64,000 nucleotides of DNA from Deltaproteobacteria bacterium (lineage in GTDB: Bacteria > Lernaellota > Lernaellaia > JACKCT01). The stretch spans positions 454,578 through 518,577 of the forward strand of contig JACKCT010000002.1 in NCBI GenBank assembly GCA_020633895.1, given 5' to 3'. Below are positions 1 through 8,639 of the stretch, in pieces. The notes beneath the pieces are model-generated. The model worked only from the letters and a program-made list of their open reading frames with translations, did not search any database and was not told where the DNA came from. The number at the start of each line of letters is the position of its first letter. Position 1 is the first letter of the stretch. A program made the position numbers and the translations under genes.

Positions 1-1889
1 TCCCCCGCCGCGTCCGGAGCCCAAGGGGCCGGATTGACGCCGGCGTCGATCAGCGGGCTGGTGTCCACCAGGGCGAAATTCCCCATGGCCGGGTCGACCA
101 GGTCGGGCTCGTCATCCAGGTTCCCCGAGGCCTCCCGGCAGCCGACCCACGCGCATTCGTTGACGTCCCCGATGTCGGTGACGCACCCGGCGTTCACCTT
201 CACCAGGCAGTCCGGGCTTTCGCCGGCCAGGTCGTTGTTCAACAAGTTCAGCACCGGCAACGCCGCGCCGGTCGTCATATAGACCGTCCATTCGCTGGTG
301 GAGCCCTCGTCGGATTGGATGACGTTGTTGACCAGGTAACTCGAAGAAATCTCGGTGGTCGTCAATCCCACATAGGCTCCGATGCTGATGCTGCCTTCGC
401 CGGCGATCAGGGTGTTGTTGGCGGAGAAGAGCGGGCTGGACGTACTGTAGAACGCGATGGTTTCGCCCGGGCCGTTGCCGACGAAAACCCTGTTGTTCAT
501 CGCGGTCAGCGTGGCGAACGGCACACCGGAACTGTAGATGCCGTACAGGGAGCCTAAGCCTTCCCCGATCTGAATGCGGTTATTGATCAACTGACCGCCG
601 TAGGCCGGGGCCAGCATCATTCCGAAAGCCGACGCGGTCTCGCCGATCGTCACATCGTTGTCGATGAAGGACGCCGCCCCTCCGGCGACCAGAACGCCGT
701 ACGTGACGCCCGGGGAGTCACCCATATCCAGCGTGGTGCCTCGCATCTCGATCGACGCCCCGCTGGCCAGGATGCCGTAGTTGGCCGAAGGCCCGTCCAC
801 GACAACGCTCGAGTTCGTGACCATGCCGTAGGCGCTGCCCGCGAGCAGCACGCCGTAGAACGTTCCCGTCGTGCCGGTGGCGAGAATGCGCAAGTTATCG
901 GCCGTGAACAGGCCGCCGACCTGCTGCACGCCGTAGAGCGACGAGGAATTGTCCGTCATGTCGATGACCACATCCTCCAGGTATGTCAATCCGCCGGAGC
1001 CGTTGTACACGCCGAACCCGCCGGTGCCGTCGGCGAAGGTGTTGATGCGCAGGCGGGAGAACGTGATTTCGGCGCCGGGATTGCCGAACACGCCGAAGGA
1101 CGCTCCGGTGTCGATTCCGTTGATGGTCAGGCCGTCCGCCCGCACCCAGCCGTCGCTTGCGACTTCGATCGGATAGGCCACGGTGGCCGTCAGTTCGGTT
1201 TCATTGGCCTCGATATCCCGCGACCAGTCCGCCGCGTCGTATCCGCCGTAGAGGGCCACGCCGGCGACCTGCACGTCTTCGTCATATTCCTCCGCCGCGA
1301 TGTAAACGCGCTCGGTGTCGCCTTCCGCCAGGTCGATGCCCTTTTGCACCGTCTTGACGGGCTCTTCCATCGTGCCCGGATTCGCGTTGGAGCCGCTATC
1401 GCCGTCCACGAAGATGCCGTTGTCGTTGGAGGCGGTCAGATCGCCGCCCTGGCAGTCCTGGTCCTCGCCGTCATCAGGAATTTCCGCGGCTCCGGGATAG
1501 GACATGGCCGATGCGTCGTTGCAGTCGTCGCTATAGCTGAAGTATCCGGCCGGCAACGCTTCGCCGCCGCAGATCGATACCTCGGTGCCGGGATAGCCGT
1601 CGCTGTCCACGTCCAGGTATCCGGTCAAGACCTGGTAGGCGGCGGCGTCGTAGTCGTTGCAGTCGGCGCCGGCTTCGCAGTTTTCGCCGAAGCCGTCCCC
1701 ATCCTCATCGACGCACTCCGTCGAGCCGGTGTCGTCATCGTCATCGGTGTCATTGTCGTCATCATCATCGTCGTCGTCCGGTGACGAGGAATCGTCGTCA
1801 TCGTCGTCGTCACCGCAGCCGCAGGCCACGGAGAGACTCATCACCAAGACCAACGCCATGAAAATGAGGAATTTGTGCATCGTTAGCAT
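1..1889 (-). CDS. Secreted Asp-rich beta-helix lipoprotein, paralog 1 (3' end beyond the window)
   Basis: This is the first of six tandem paralogs. The gene begins at ATG 1889 with an AGGAGGA ribosome site at 1897-1903, and it is still open at base 1. The protein starts with a lipoprotein signal ending LSVAC (Cys23), then a poly-Asp linker, a Ca-binding-like repeat (CVDEDGDGFG), a MopE-like region (PDDGEDQDC) and a DUF1565-type entry (NANPGTMEEP). A long parallel beta-helix rich in YGV, FGV and YGI turns follows. It ends at the window edge just after SPLIDAGVNP, so only the final motif seen in its paralogs is missing. It is probably an outer-surface or periplasmic lipoprotein; the ligand is unknown. 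It appears to have its own promoter with a GTGA-N6-TCAC-like site. Confidence 0.9.
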   Translation of the reverse strand, partial: MLTMHKFLIFMALVLVMSLSVACGCGDDDDDDDSSSPDDDDDDDDNDTDDDDDTGSTECVDEDGDGFGENCEAGADCNDYDAAAYQVLTGYLDVDSDGYPGTEVSICGGEALPAGYFSYSDDCNDASAMSYPGAAEIPDDGEDQDCQGGDLTASNDNGIFVDGDSGSNANPGTMEEPVKTVQKGIDLAEGDTERVYIAAEEYDEDVQVAGVALYGGYDAADWSRDIEANETELTATVAYPIEVASDGWVRADGLTINGIDTGASFGVFGNPGAEITFSRLRINTFADGTGGFGVYNGSGGLTYLEDVVIDMTDNSSSLYGVQQVGGLFTADNLRILATGTTGTFYGVLLAGSAYGMVTNSSVVVDGPSANYGILASGASIEMRGTTLDMGDSPGVTYGVLVAGGAASFIDNDVTIGETASAFGMMLAPAYGGQLINNRIQIGEGLGSLYGIYSSGVPFATLTAMNNRVFVGNGPGETIAFYSTSSPLFSANNTLIAGEGSISIGAYVGLTTTEISSSYLVNNVIQSDEGSTSEWTVYMTTGAALPVLNLLNNDLAGESPDCLVKVNAGCVTDIGDVNECAWVGCREASGNLDDEPDLVDPAMGNFALVDTSPLIDAGVNPAPWAPDAAG

Positions 1890-1956
1890 CGCGGGTTCCT
1901 CCTTTGCGTCGATGGGGAGCCGCCAAAAAGGGCGGCGCCGTTCTCGCAACAATCTA

Positions 1957-1997
1957 ATTGTATGCTTGTGGAAATACCGTCGCTTGACGCATGTCAC
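1957..1997 (-). promoter_or_regulatory. Predicted CRP/FNR-type promoter of lipoprotein 1
   Basis: A half-palindrome GTGA-N6-TCAA (minus strand, 1984-1997) sits 33.5 bp from the end of a TACAAT -10 box (1957-1962). That puts the site centre near -41, the usual class II activator position for CRP/FNR proteins. The same arrangement recurs upstream of four other genes in the window. Confidence 0.5.
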
Positions 1998-2050
1998 GCC
2001 GACGCGCCATCCCACCCCCGAACCCCCCATTCTTGTCGGTTAAAACCCGC

Positions 2051-2078
2051 AAAAAAACGCCCGGCGAGAAGCCGGGCG
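2051..2078 (-). terminator. Intrinsic terminator of lipoprotein 2
   Basis: An 8-bp perfect stem (CGCCCGGC / GCCGGGCG) with a 5-nt loop is followed on the minus strand by seven T residues. It lies 30 bp after the stop codon of the 2108-4072 gene. The same hairpin sequence recurs after lipoprotein 3. Confidence 0.9.
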
Positions 2079-2107
2079 CGTTCTACGGTCGTGATAAAAA
2101 GCTGCCT

Positions 2108-4072
2108 TTAGGGCGTGTATTCGTCCGCGCCGATGTCGAAGGCGTCGCCGGTCGGGCGGAGGTCGAAATCGATATCCATGCCGATGAAGGGCTTGGCCGC
2201 CTCGGGGGCGTAGGGCATCGGGTTGTAGCCCGCGTCGATCAGATCGCTGTCGGCGGTCAGATGCAGATTCGCGGCCGAGACAAATCCGGGACTGGTCTCC
2301 AGATTGCCCATGGCTTCGTTGCAGAAATCCCACTCGCAGCCGTTGACGTCGTCGATATCCGTCGCACAGTCGGCGCCGCTGTAGACCAGGCAGTCCGGGT
2401 CGTCGCCGAGGATGTCGTTGCCGAGCAGATGATAGTAGGGATAGTTGCCGCCCTGCTGGAGGAAGACGGTGCGTTGGGTGCCGGCGGCCTCGCCGGACCG
2501 GAAGACGTTGTTGATGAAGTACGCGTCATCCGCCTCGTCGCCGGACTGCGTGACGTAGACCGTGAACACGTCGCCGCCCTCGCCGATGCTGAACGAGTTG
2601 TTGGACACAAAGAGGCTGCCGCTGGTGAAGTACAGGCCGTAGTTGGTCGTGGCCGTGTCACCCTGGGAGAGCATCGAGTTGATGATTGTCGTTCGCGTGT
2701 ATGGATTTCCGCTATGGAAGATCCCGAAAAGCGAACCGCTGGAGTCGCCCAGGCGCAGCTCGGTGTTGGCCAGCAGCATGTCGCCCAGACCCGAGTGATA
2801 GATTCCGAAGATCGTGTCGCCGGCGTCGCCGCAGGCGACCTTGGAATCGCGGACATCGATTTCGCCGTTGGCACTGTACACGCCGAACAGGGTGTCGCTT
2901 TCGCCGAAGGCCATTTCCGTGTTGTCGAGTGTCGTTGCCCCGCTGCTGTTGTAAACGCCGAAGATATCGCTCGACGGGCTGCCCTCGAACGAAATTCGGC
3001 TGTCGTAAACCTTGATCGTCGTCGCGGCGCCGTAAACGCCGAAGGACGTGGAGTCGTTCTCGCCGCCCACCACGTCGAGCATGTGGGCCGTGATGCGCCG
3101 GGAGCCGGGGGCGTAAATGCCGGCGAGGGTCGAGCTGTTGGTGGCCGCCAGGTCGATCGACACGTCATAGACCGACACGACCGCGTCGTTGGAGACGAAA
3201 ATGCCGAAGTGGTCGTTGCCGTCGGTCTGCGTTTCGATGTGCGTCCGGTAGACGTCCACCGTCACGTTCGAGAGGCCGTAGATGCCGGTGCTCAGGCCGG
3301 TGTCGTTGCCGATCAGGGTCAGGCCGTCGATGCGGGCCCATCCGTCGTTGGGAACGCGAATCGGATCGATCGTGTCGCCCTCGATGCTCGTTTCGTTCCC
3401 CTCGATATCCCGCGACCAGTCCGAGGCGTCGTAGCCGCCGAACAGGGCCGCGCCTTCGACCATCACGTCTTCCTGATAGTCGTCCATGGCGATGTAGACG
3501 TTCTTCGCGTCCCCGGCCTCGGCCAGATCCACGCCCTTTTGCACCGTCTTGACCGGCTCGGCCATGGTGCCCGGATTGGCGTTGCTGCCGCCGTCACCGT
3601 CGACGAACACGCCGTTGTCGTCCGAGGCCGTCAGATCGCCGTCCGCGCAGTCCTGGTCGATGCCGTCGTCGGGCAATTCGGTGCCCAGGGGGTTGGTCAT
3701 GGGGTCTTCGTCGTCGCAGTCGGTGGCCTCGGCCGCGTAGTCCGCGGGCAGGGCGTCACCGGCGCAGACGCCGACTTCGGTGCCGGGGAAGCCGTCGTTG
3801 TCCAGGTCCAGGTAGCCGGTCAGGATTTGATACGCCCCGTCGTCGGCGTCGTTGCAGTCCTTGCCGGCGTCGCAGTTGTCGCCGTAGCCGTCGCCGTCCT
3901 CGTCCACGCACCCGGCGGCATCGTCGTCGTCATCATCGTCGTCGTCGTCGTCATCGTCGTCGTCGGTGGTGGAGTCGTCGTCATCGTCATCGTCGTCCCC
4001 GCATCCGCAGGCGGTCAGGAACGCCATGGAGAACATTAAGACCATCAGGATCAGTAAGAGTTTGCGCGGCAT
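2108..4072 (-). CDS. Secreted Asp-rich beta-helix lipoprotein, paralog 2
   Basis: 654 aa, starting at ATG 4072 behind AGGAGGG. The signal peptide ends LTAC, so lipidation is expected at Cys22. A linker of D8-STT-D15 follows, then a Ca-binding repeat (CVDEDGDGYG) and a MopE-like metal-binding segment (DCDDEDP, LPDDGIDQDC). From about residue 155 a DUF1565/pectate-lyase-like parallel beta-helix begins (NANPGTMAEP). The C-terminus has SPLIDAG-like and RPTGDAFDIGADE motifs, as in choice-of-anchor Q proteins. It is expected to be a cell-envelope or surface protein. No catalytic residues could be assigned. It is flanked by its own CRP/FNR-like site and terminator. Confidence 0.93.
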   Translation of the reverse strand: MPRKLLLILMVLMFSMAFLTACGCGDDDDDDDDSTTDDDDDDDDDDDDDDDAAGCVDEDGDGYGDNCDAGKDCNDADDGAYQILTGYLDLDNDGFPGTEVGVCAGDALPADYAAEATDCDDEDPMTNPLGTELPDDGIDQDCADGDLTASDDNGVFVDGDGGSNANPGTMAEPVKTVQKGVDLAEAGDAKNVYIAMDDYQEDVMVEGAALFGGYDASDWSRDIEGNETSIEGDTIDPIRVPNDGWARIDGLTLIGNDTGLSTGIYGLSNVTVDVYRTHIETQTDGNDHFGIFVSNDAVVSVYDVSIDLAATNSSTLAGIYAPGSRRITAHMLDVVGGENDSTSFGVYGAATTIKVYDSRISFEGSPSSDIFGVYNSSGATTLDNTEMAFGESDTLFGVYSANGEIDVRDSKVACGDAGDTIFGIYHSGLGDMLLANTELRLGDSSGSLFGIFHSGNPYTRTTIINSMLSQGDTATTNYGLYFTSGSLFVSNNSFSIGEGGDVFTVYVTQSGDEADDAYFINNVFRSGEAAGTQRTVFLQQGGNYPYYHLLGNDILGDDPDCLVYSGADCATDIDDVNGCEWDFCNEAMGNLETSPGFVSAANLHLTADSDLIDAGYNPMPYAPEAAKPFIGMDIDFDLRPTGDAFDIGADEYTP

Positions 4073-4121
4073 TTGTGTCCCTCCTTCGCGCCGGTTTGGG
4101 AGTCAGTCCCTTGCAGCGCTC

Positions 4122-4162
4122 GTTTAACCCGTTCAGCGCCCATGGCGTGTGACACGTGTCAC
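4122..4162 (-). promoter_or_regulatory. Predicted CRP/FNR-type promoter of lipoprotein 2
   Basis: A perfect palindrome GTGACACGTGTCAC (4149-4162) lies 33.5 bp from a weak -10-like TTAAAC (4122-4127). The start codon is 77 bp downstream. The operator is the best match in the set; the -10 is poor. Confidence 0.5.
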
Positions 4163-4285
4163 CCCCGCGAAAAAATGAAGGCGCGCAGTATTCCCGACCG
4201 GAATGTCCGGCGTGAAGCGGGGTTTCGACGATTTGATCTTGGAGATAAGAATACGCCTTTCTCAAACGATTGGGGAAAAATTTTG

Positions 4286-4312
4286 AAAAAGCGCCCGGCG
4301 AGAAGCCGGGCG
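4286..4312 (-). terminator. Intrinsic terminator of lipoprotein 3
   Basis: The CGCCCGGC/GCCGGGCG stem with a GAGAA loop (plus strand) is followed by a short T-run on the minus strand. It sits 27 bp after the stop of the 4339-6309 gene and is nearly identical to the terminator at 2051-2078. Confidence 0.88.
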
Positions 4313-4338
4313 ATGCATTGAGAGAGTCTCGGCGCCGA

Positions 4339-6309
4339 TCAGGGCACGAATTCGTCGGCGCCGATATCGTAGCCGTCGCCGTGGGGGCGTCGGTCGCGAT
4401 CCGTATCTTCCCAGATGAAGGGTACGGCCCAGGGCGGCGCCAGGGGCGACAGGTCGTATCCGGCGTCGATCAGCGGGCTGTCCGACGTCAGATGCACATC
4501 CGTGTTCGAGACGAAGCCCGGATTCTCGTCGATATTCCCCGAAGCTTCCACGCAACTTTTCCATTCGCAGGCGTTGGCTTCCTCGATGGTGGCGTAGCAG
4601 TTGCCGTCCGCGCTCAGCAGACATGTCGGCGACGAGGCGTGGATGTCGTTGCCCAGCAGGTGCATCAGGGCCCCGGACCCGATGGTCGTGACAAAGAACC
4701 CGAATTGTTGCAAGTCGGCGGGCTTCCAAACGTGGAAGGCGTTGTTGGCGACGATGGCCTCGGCCGATTCGGATCCCGACAGCAGAATAAAGCCGCCGAC
4801 CGTGTTTTGGCCGCCGCCGATGACGAAGGTGTTGTCGGCGATGAACATTCCGCCGGTGCTGAGGTAAAAGCCGTAGCTGTTGCCGCCGGCGTCGTCGATG
4901 ACGAAGGTGGAGTTGAGCACGGTCAAGTCGGAGAGCAGGGTGCCGTTGCCGAAGATGCCGTAGGCTTTATCCCCGGATTCGCCCACGTGGACGGTCGCGT
5001 TGGCGATGAACGTGTCCAACGGCGATTGAACGGCAAACCCGGTGCTGGTGTTCGCGGCCTCGCCCAGATCGATGCGCGTGTCGCGGGCGTCGAGCTTCGA
5101 GCCCACGGCGCTAATAGCGGTCAGCCGATTGCCTTGGGGCATGGAGATTTCGACGTTTTGCGCCGTGACCCGACTGTTCTCCGCGAAGATGCCGTAGCCG
5201 TCGCCGAAAACCGGATTCAAATCGAAGGTGCTGTCGTAAATTTCCGCCGCCACGTCGGTGGCCGACACGCCGAACAGGTCGGTCGCGGCGCCGTCCGCTT
5301 GCACCGCGAGGCGATGGAGCCTCAGGAGCAGGGCGTTGCTCGAATAGACGCCGTAGCTGAGTTGATTGGTTTGGGCCAGGTCGATGGACACATCCACCGC
5401 CAGCAGGCGCGAGTCGGGGCCGACGAGGATGCCGTAGTGTTCAATCAGGTTGCCCCGCGTTTCGATCGCGGTGCGGAAGACATCGGCCCGTGCGTTCGAA
5501 TAGACGAAAATTCCGGCGGACGTTCCGGAGGACAGGCCGACCAGTTCAACACCGTCGAGCAGCAGATACCCGTTGTCCTTCACGCGCATCGGATCGGTGG
5601 TGTCGCCTTCGATGGTCGTTGTGTTGGCGTCAATGTCCCGGGACCAGTCCGAGGCGTCGTATCCGCCGAAGATCGCGGTGCCGGTGACGAGGATGTCCTC
5701 CATGTAGGAGCCGCCGGCCACATAGACGCTCCAGCCCTCGGCCGCCTCGGCCAGGTCGACGCCCTTGGCGATCGTGGCGACGGGTTCTTCCTTTGTGCCG
5801 GGATTGGCGTCGGAACCGGACGCGCCGTCCACGAAGATGCCGTTGTCGTTGCTCGCGGTCCCGTCACCGCCGACGCAGTCCTGATCCACGCCGTCGTCGG
5901 GCAATTCAACCGCCGTCGGATGGACCATGGCGTCGGTGTCGTCGCAGTCGTTGCCGTCAGGGAAATACTCGAACGGTAACTCGTTACCCGCGCAGGCGCC
6001 CCGCTCGGTTCCGGGATAGCCGTCGTGGTCCAGGTCGACATAGCCGATCAGAATTTGATGGGACGTCGCGTCCCGATCGTTGCAGTCGTCTCCGGCCTCG
6101 CAGTTCACGCCGTAGCCGTCGCCGTCCTCGTCCACGCACTCGGTCGAGCCGGTGTCGTCGTCGCCGGTATCGTCATCGGACGTGTCGTCATCGGTGTCGT
6201 CGTCATCCGCGCCATCGTCGTCATCGTCGTCCCCGCACGAACATCCGGACAGCGACCCGAAAACGAAAACCAACGCGAGCAAAAACACGGGCAGCAAATC
6301 TCGTCGCAT
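4339..6309 (-). CDS. Secreted Asp-rich beta-helix lipoprotein, paralog 3
   Basis: 656 aa from ATG 6309, chosen because GGAGGT lies just upstream and a signal peptide follows directly. A more upstream in-frame ATG at 6372 lacks this support. The lipobox is LSGC (Cys23). Its linker differs from its neighbours: D6-GA-D4, then DDDT-type units rather than pure Asp. Next come CVDEDGDGYG, LPDDGVDQDC and DANPGTKEEP, then the beta-helix. The C-terminus contains SPLIDAGYD and HGDGYDIGADE. Its role is probably the same as its paralogs, as an exported structural or ligand-binding lipoprotein. Confidence 0.92.
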   Translation of the reverse strand: MRRDLLPVFLLALVFVFGSLSGCSCGDDDDDDGADDDDTDDDTSDDDTGDDDTGSTECVDEDGDGYGVNCEAGDDCNDRDATSHQILIGYVDLDHDGYPGTERGACAGNELPFEYFPDGNDCDDTDAMVHPTAVELPDDGVDQDCVGGDGTASNDNGIFVDGASGSDANPGTKEEPVATIAKGVDLAEAAEGWSVYVAGGSYMEDILVTGTAIFGGYDASDWSRDIDANTTTIEGDTTDPMRVKDNGYLLLDGVELVGLSSGTSAGIFVYSNARADVFRTAIETRGNLIEHYGILVGPDSRLLAVDVSIDLAQTNQLSYGVYSSNALLLRLHRLAVQADGAATDLFGVSATDVAAEIYDSTFDLNPVFGDGYGIFAENSRVTAQNVEISMPQGNRLTAISAVGSKLDARDTRIDLGEAANTSTGFAVQSPLDTFIANATVHVGESGDKAYGIFGNGTLLSDLTVLNSTFVIDDAGGNSYGFYLSTGGMFIADNTFVIGGGQNTVGGFILLSGSESAEAIVANNAFHVWKPADLQQFGFFVTTIGSGALMHLLGNDIHASSPTCLLSADGNCYATIEEANACEWKSCVEASGNIDENPGFVSNTDVHLTSDSPLIDAGYDLSPLAPPWAVPFIWEDTDRDRRPHGDGYDIGADEFVP

Positions 6310-6378
6310 GACCCACCTCCGGCGTCGCGGCGTTGGGGCGTCGGCCGAATTCCGAAGGAATCGGCCACCCACGGCTAA

Positions 6379-6420
6379 ATTCTACGCCCGTGGAAAATTC
6401 ATCGACTTGACGCAGGTCAC
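6379..6420 (-). promoter_or_regulatory. Predicted CRP/FNR-type promoter of lipoprotein 3
   Basis: GTGA-N6-TCAA (6407-6420) has its centre 34.5 bp from the end of a good -10, TAGAAT (6379-6384). This gives a predicted site position of -41.5. The 20 bp around the site closely resemble those of lipoprotein 1. Confidence 0.55.
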
Positions 6421-6462
6421 GGCGCGGGAGGCGCCGGGGAAACGGGGGCGGCTTGCGACAAA

Positions 6463-6490
6463 GAAAGACGCCCGGCGAGATGCCGGGCGT
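6463..6490 (-). terminator. Probable terminator of lipoprotein 4
   Basis: A 9-bp stem (ACGCCCGGC / GCCGGGCGT) around GAGAT lies 37 bp after the stop of the 6528-8486 gene. The T-run on the minus strand is interrupted (CTTTCTT), so it may be less efficient. Confidence 0.7.
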
Positions 6491-6527
6491 CGCTTGGAGC
6501 TTCGTATGGAGCTTTGTGAACGGGAGG

Positions 6528-8486
6528 TTAGGGTGTGACTTCGTCGGCGCCGATGTCGAACCCGTCCCCGGCGGGGCGCAGGTCATAGTCGATGTCGACA
6601 CGCATGAGGGGCGCCAGTTCGGTGGGCGTGAACGGCGACGGGTCGATGCCCGCGTCGATCAGGTCACTGTCGGCCGCCAGATGCAATCCCGAGTCCGAGG
6701 CGAAGCCGGGGGCGACGTTCAGGTTGCCTTCGGCTTGGGCGCAGAATTCCCACTCGCACGCGTTCACATCCGACACATCCGTCACGCAGTCCGTGTCCGC
6801 GCTGATCAGGCAGTCGGGCGAATCGCCGTACAGATCGGAGCCGACGACGTGGATGGACTTACGGGTCGTGACTTGTTCGATGCGCAGGGGCAGTTGATCG
6901 CTCACAGCCGCGGGCGCCGTGGCGACGGCGCTGTTGAGGATGAACGAGTCGCCCAGTTCGGTGCCGCCAAGGCCGATGTTCATGCCGAAGACTTCGTCGG
7001 CCTCGCCCACGTTCATGCTGGTGTTGGCGACGAAAACGCGGCTTTGGTTGACGATCAACCCGGCGGCGGAGTCGGCCGCTCCGGCGACGTCGATGGCCGC
7101 GTTGATGATCGTGACCGTGGAGAACTCCACACCGGCATGATACACGCCGTAGCTGGCGGACATGGTCGATTCGCCCAGGGTGAAGCCGGAGTTGATGACG
7201 GTGCATTCGATGCCGTCGGTCTGGTAGATGCCGATGACCTCGCTTTTCGAATCCCCCAACTCGACGGACACGTCGCGCATATTCAGGAAGCCCGTCAACT
7301 GGTAGAAGCCGATGACGCCGTCGTCGCCGCCGGAAATCTCCAGGTCCAGGCCGTCGACTTGGACCGAGCCGTCGCCGTTGAAAATGCCGATGCACTTGCC
7401 TAGGCCACTGCTCAGCGAAATTCGGGAATTGAAGATCTGCGCGGTGGTGTAATTCAGGTACATGGCGATCGCGTCGTCGTCGGACGTCTCGCCGGTGATG
7501 GTGAGCATATTGGCCGTGAGCAGCTTGCCGGCCGGCATATACACCGCGATGTTCTTGCCGGCGGTCGCGTCCATTTCGATCCGGACGTCGTAGAGCGACA
7601 CATTCGCGTCCTGGCCGACATACACGCCCAGATGCTCGGACGTGTTGACGGAAAGAGCGATCTTCGCGCGAGTGGCGCGGACGGTCACGGTCGCGTTGCC
7701 GTAAATGCCGACGGCGGAGGTCGCGGATTCGGAGGCCAGCGTCAGGCCGTCGACGGTTAACCGACCGTCGTTGCTGATCTCGACCGCGGAATCGGTGGCC
7801 GCCAGGATGGTCGTCGTGTTGGAATCCAGGTCGCGGGACCAGTCGCTGGCGTCGTAAGCGCCGTAAAGGGCCGCGTCGTCGACCATGACGTCCTCGTTGT
7901 AGTCGCCCTGGGCGATGAAGACGTTGGGCGCGTCGCCGGCCTGGGCCAGGTCCACGCCTTTTTGCACCGTGGCGACCGGCTCGGCCTTGGTGCCCGGGTT
8001 CAGGTCGTTGCCGGAGGCGGCGTCCACGAAGATGCCGTCGCTATCCGTCGTCTCCCAGTCGCCATCGACACAGTCCTGATCGATGCCGTCGTCGGGCAGC
8101 TCGTCGGCCGTCGGGTTGATCATCGGGTCTTCGTCGTCGCAATCCGGCGCGTCGGCGAAAAATTCCGCCGGGAGCGCGTCTCCGGCGCAAACCCCGACGG
8201 GAGTGCCCGCGTAGCCGTCATGATCGGCGTCCACGTAACCGGTCAGGATTTGGTAGGCGTTCGCGTCGCCGTCGTTGCAATCCGGCCCGGCCTCGCAGTG
8301 CTCGCCGAAGCCGTCCCCGTCCGTGTCGACGCACGTCGCGGCGTCATCGTCATCATCGTCGTCGTCATCGTCGTCCGCGGCGCTGTCGTCATCGTCGTCG
8401 TCGCCACCGCCTCCGCCGCCGCAGGCGACCGCGCCGGTGAACAGAAACGCCGTCAGAACCAACATCAGAAAAAATTTGCGTAACAT
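6528..8486 (-). CDS. Secreted Asp-rich beta-helix lipoprotein, paralog 4
   Basis: 652 aa from ATG 8486 behind AAGGA. The lipobox is AVAC (Cys22), followed by a Gly-rich GGGGGG stretch rather than GCG, then D6-SAA-D11. CVDTDGDGFG and LPDDGIDQDC precede the beta-helix entry DLNPGTKAEP. The helix repeats carry VGIYG and IGIYQ-type turns. The C-terminus has DLIDAGIDP and AGDGFDIGADE. It is a close paralog of its neighbours, with its own CRP/FNR-like site and terminator. Confidence 0.92.
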   Translation of the reverse strand: MLRKFFLMLVLTAFLFTGAVACGGGGGGDDDDDDSAADDDDDDDDDDDAATCVDTDGDGFGEHCEAGPDCNDGDANAYQILTGYVDADHDGYAGTPVGVCAGDALPAEFFADAPDCDDEDPMINPTADELPDDGIDQDCVDGDWETTDSDGIFVDAASGNDLNPGTKAEPVATVQKGVDLAQAGDAPNVFIAQGDYNEDVMVDDAALYGAYDASDWSRDLDSNTTTILAATDSAVEISNDGRLTVDGLTLASESATSAVGIYGNATVTVRATRAKIALSVNTSEHLGVYVGQDANVSLYDVRIEMDATAGKNIAVYMPAGKLLTANMLTITGETSDDDAIAMYLNYTTAQIFNSRISLSSGLGKCIGIFNGDGSVQVDGLDLEISGGDDGVIGFYQLTGFLNMRDVSVELGDSKSEVIGIYQTDGIECTVINSGFTLGESTMSASYGVYHAGVEFSTVTIINAAIDVAGAADSAAGLIVNQSRVFVANTSMNVGEADEVFGMNIGLGGTELGDSFILNSAVATAPAAVSDQLPLRIEQVTTRKSIHVVGSDLYGDSPDCLISADTDCVTDVSDVNACEWEFCAQAEGNLNVAPGFASDSGLHLAADSDLIDAGIDPSPFTPTELAPLMRVDIDYDLRPAGDGFDIGADEVTP

Positions 8487-8534
8487 CCGTCGTCCTTCCT
8501 CTCTCGGATAATGAGAAACGATCCCTTCGCGACG

Positions 8535-8577
8535 TGTTCTAAGGCACGATTCGCCGGCGGAGTGTGATTCGGGTCAC
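8535..8577 (-). promoter_or_regulatory. Predicted CRP/FNR-type promoter of lipoprotein 4
   Basis: GTGA-N6-TCAC (8564-8577) is centred 35.5 bp from a -10-like TAGAAC (8535-8540). The start codon lies 78 bp from the site. Confidence 0.45.
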
Positions 8578-8580
8578 GCC

Positions 8581-8615
8581 GAAAAAATAAACGGCCGGGA
8601 CGCTGGTCCCGGCCG
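8581..8615 (-). terminator. Intrinsic terminator of lipoprotein 5
   Basis: A 10-bp perfect stem CGGCCGGGAC / GTCCCGGCCG is followed on the minus strand by TTTATTTTTTC. It is 24 bp after the stop of the 8640-10619 gene and abuts the regulatory site of paralog 4. Confidence 0.9.
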
Positions 8616-8639
8616 AGAATTTATCGTGATTCTCAAAGG

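Noticed and set aside
1991-4039. Long plus-strand open frame antisense to lipoprotein 2 (similar frames at 4270-5979, 8682-10286 and 11522-12973)
   Set aside because: They are Val/Arg/Asp-biased complements of the Asp-rich lipoprotein genes, which have signal peptides, ribosome sites and terminators on the minus strand.
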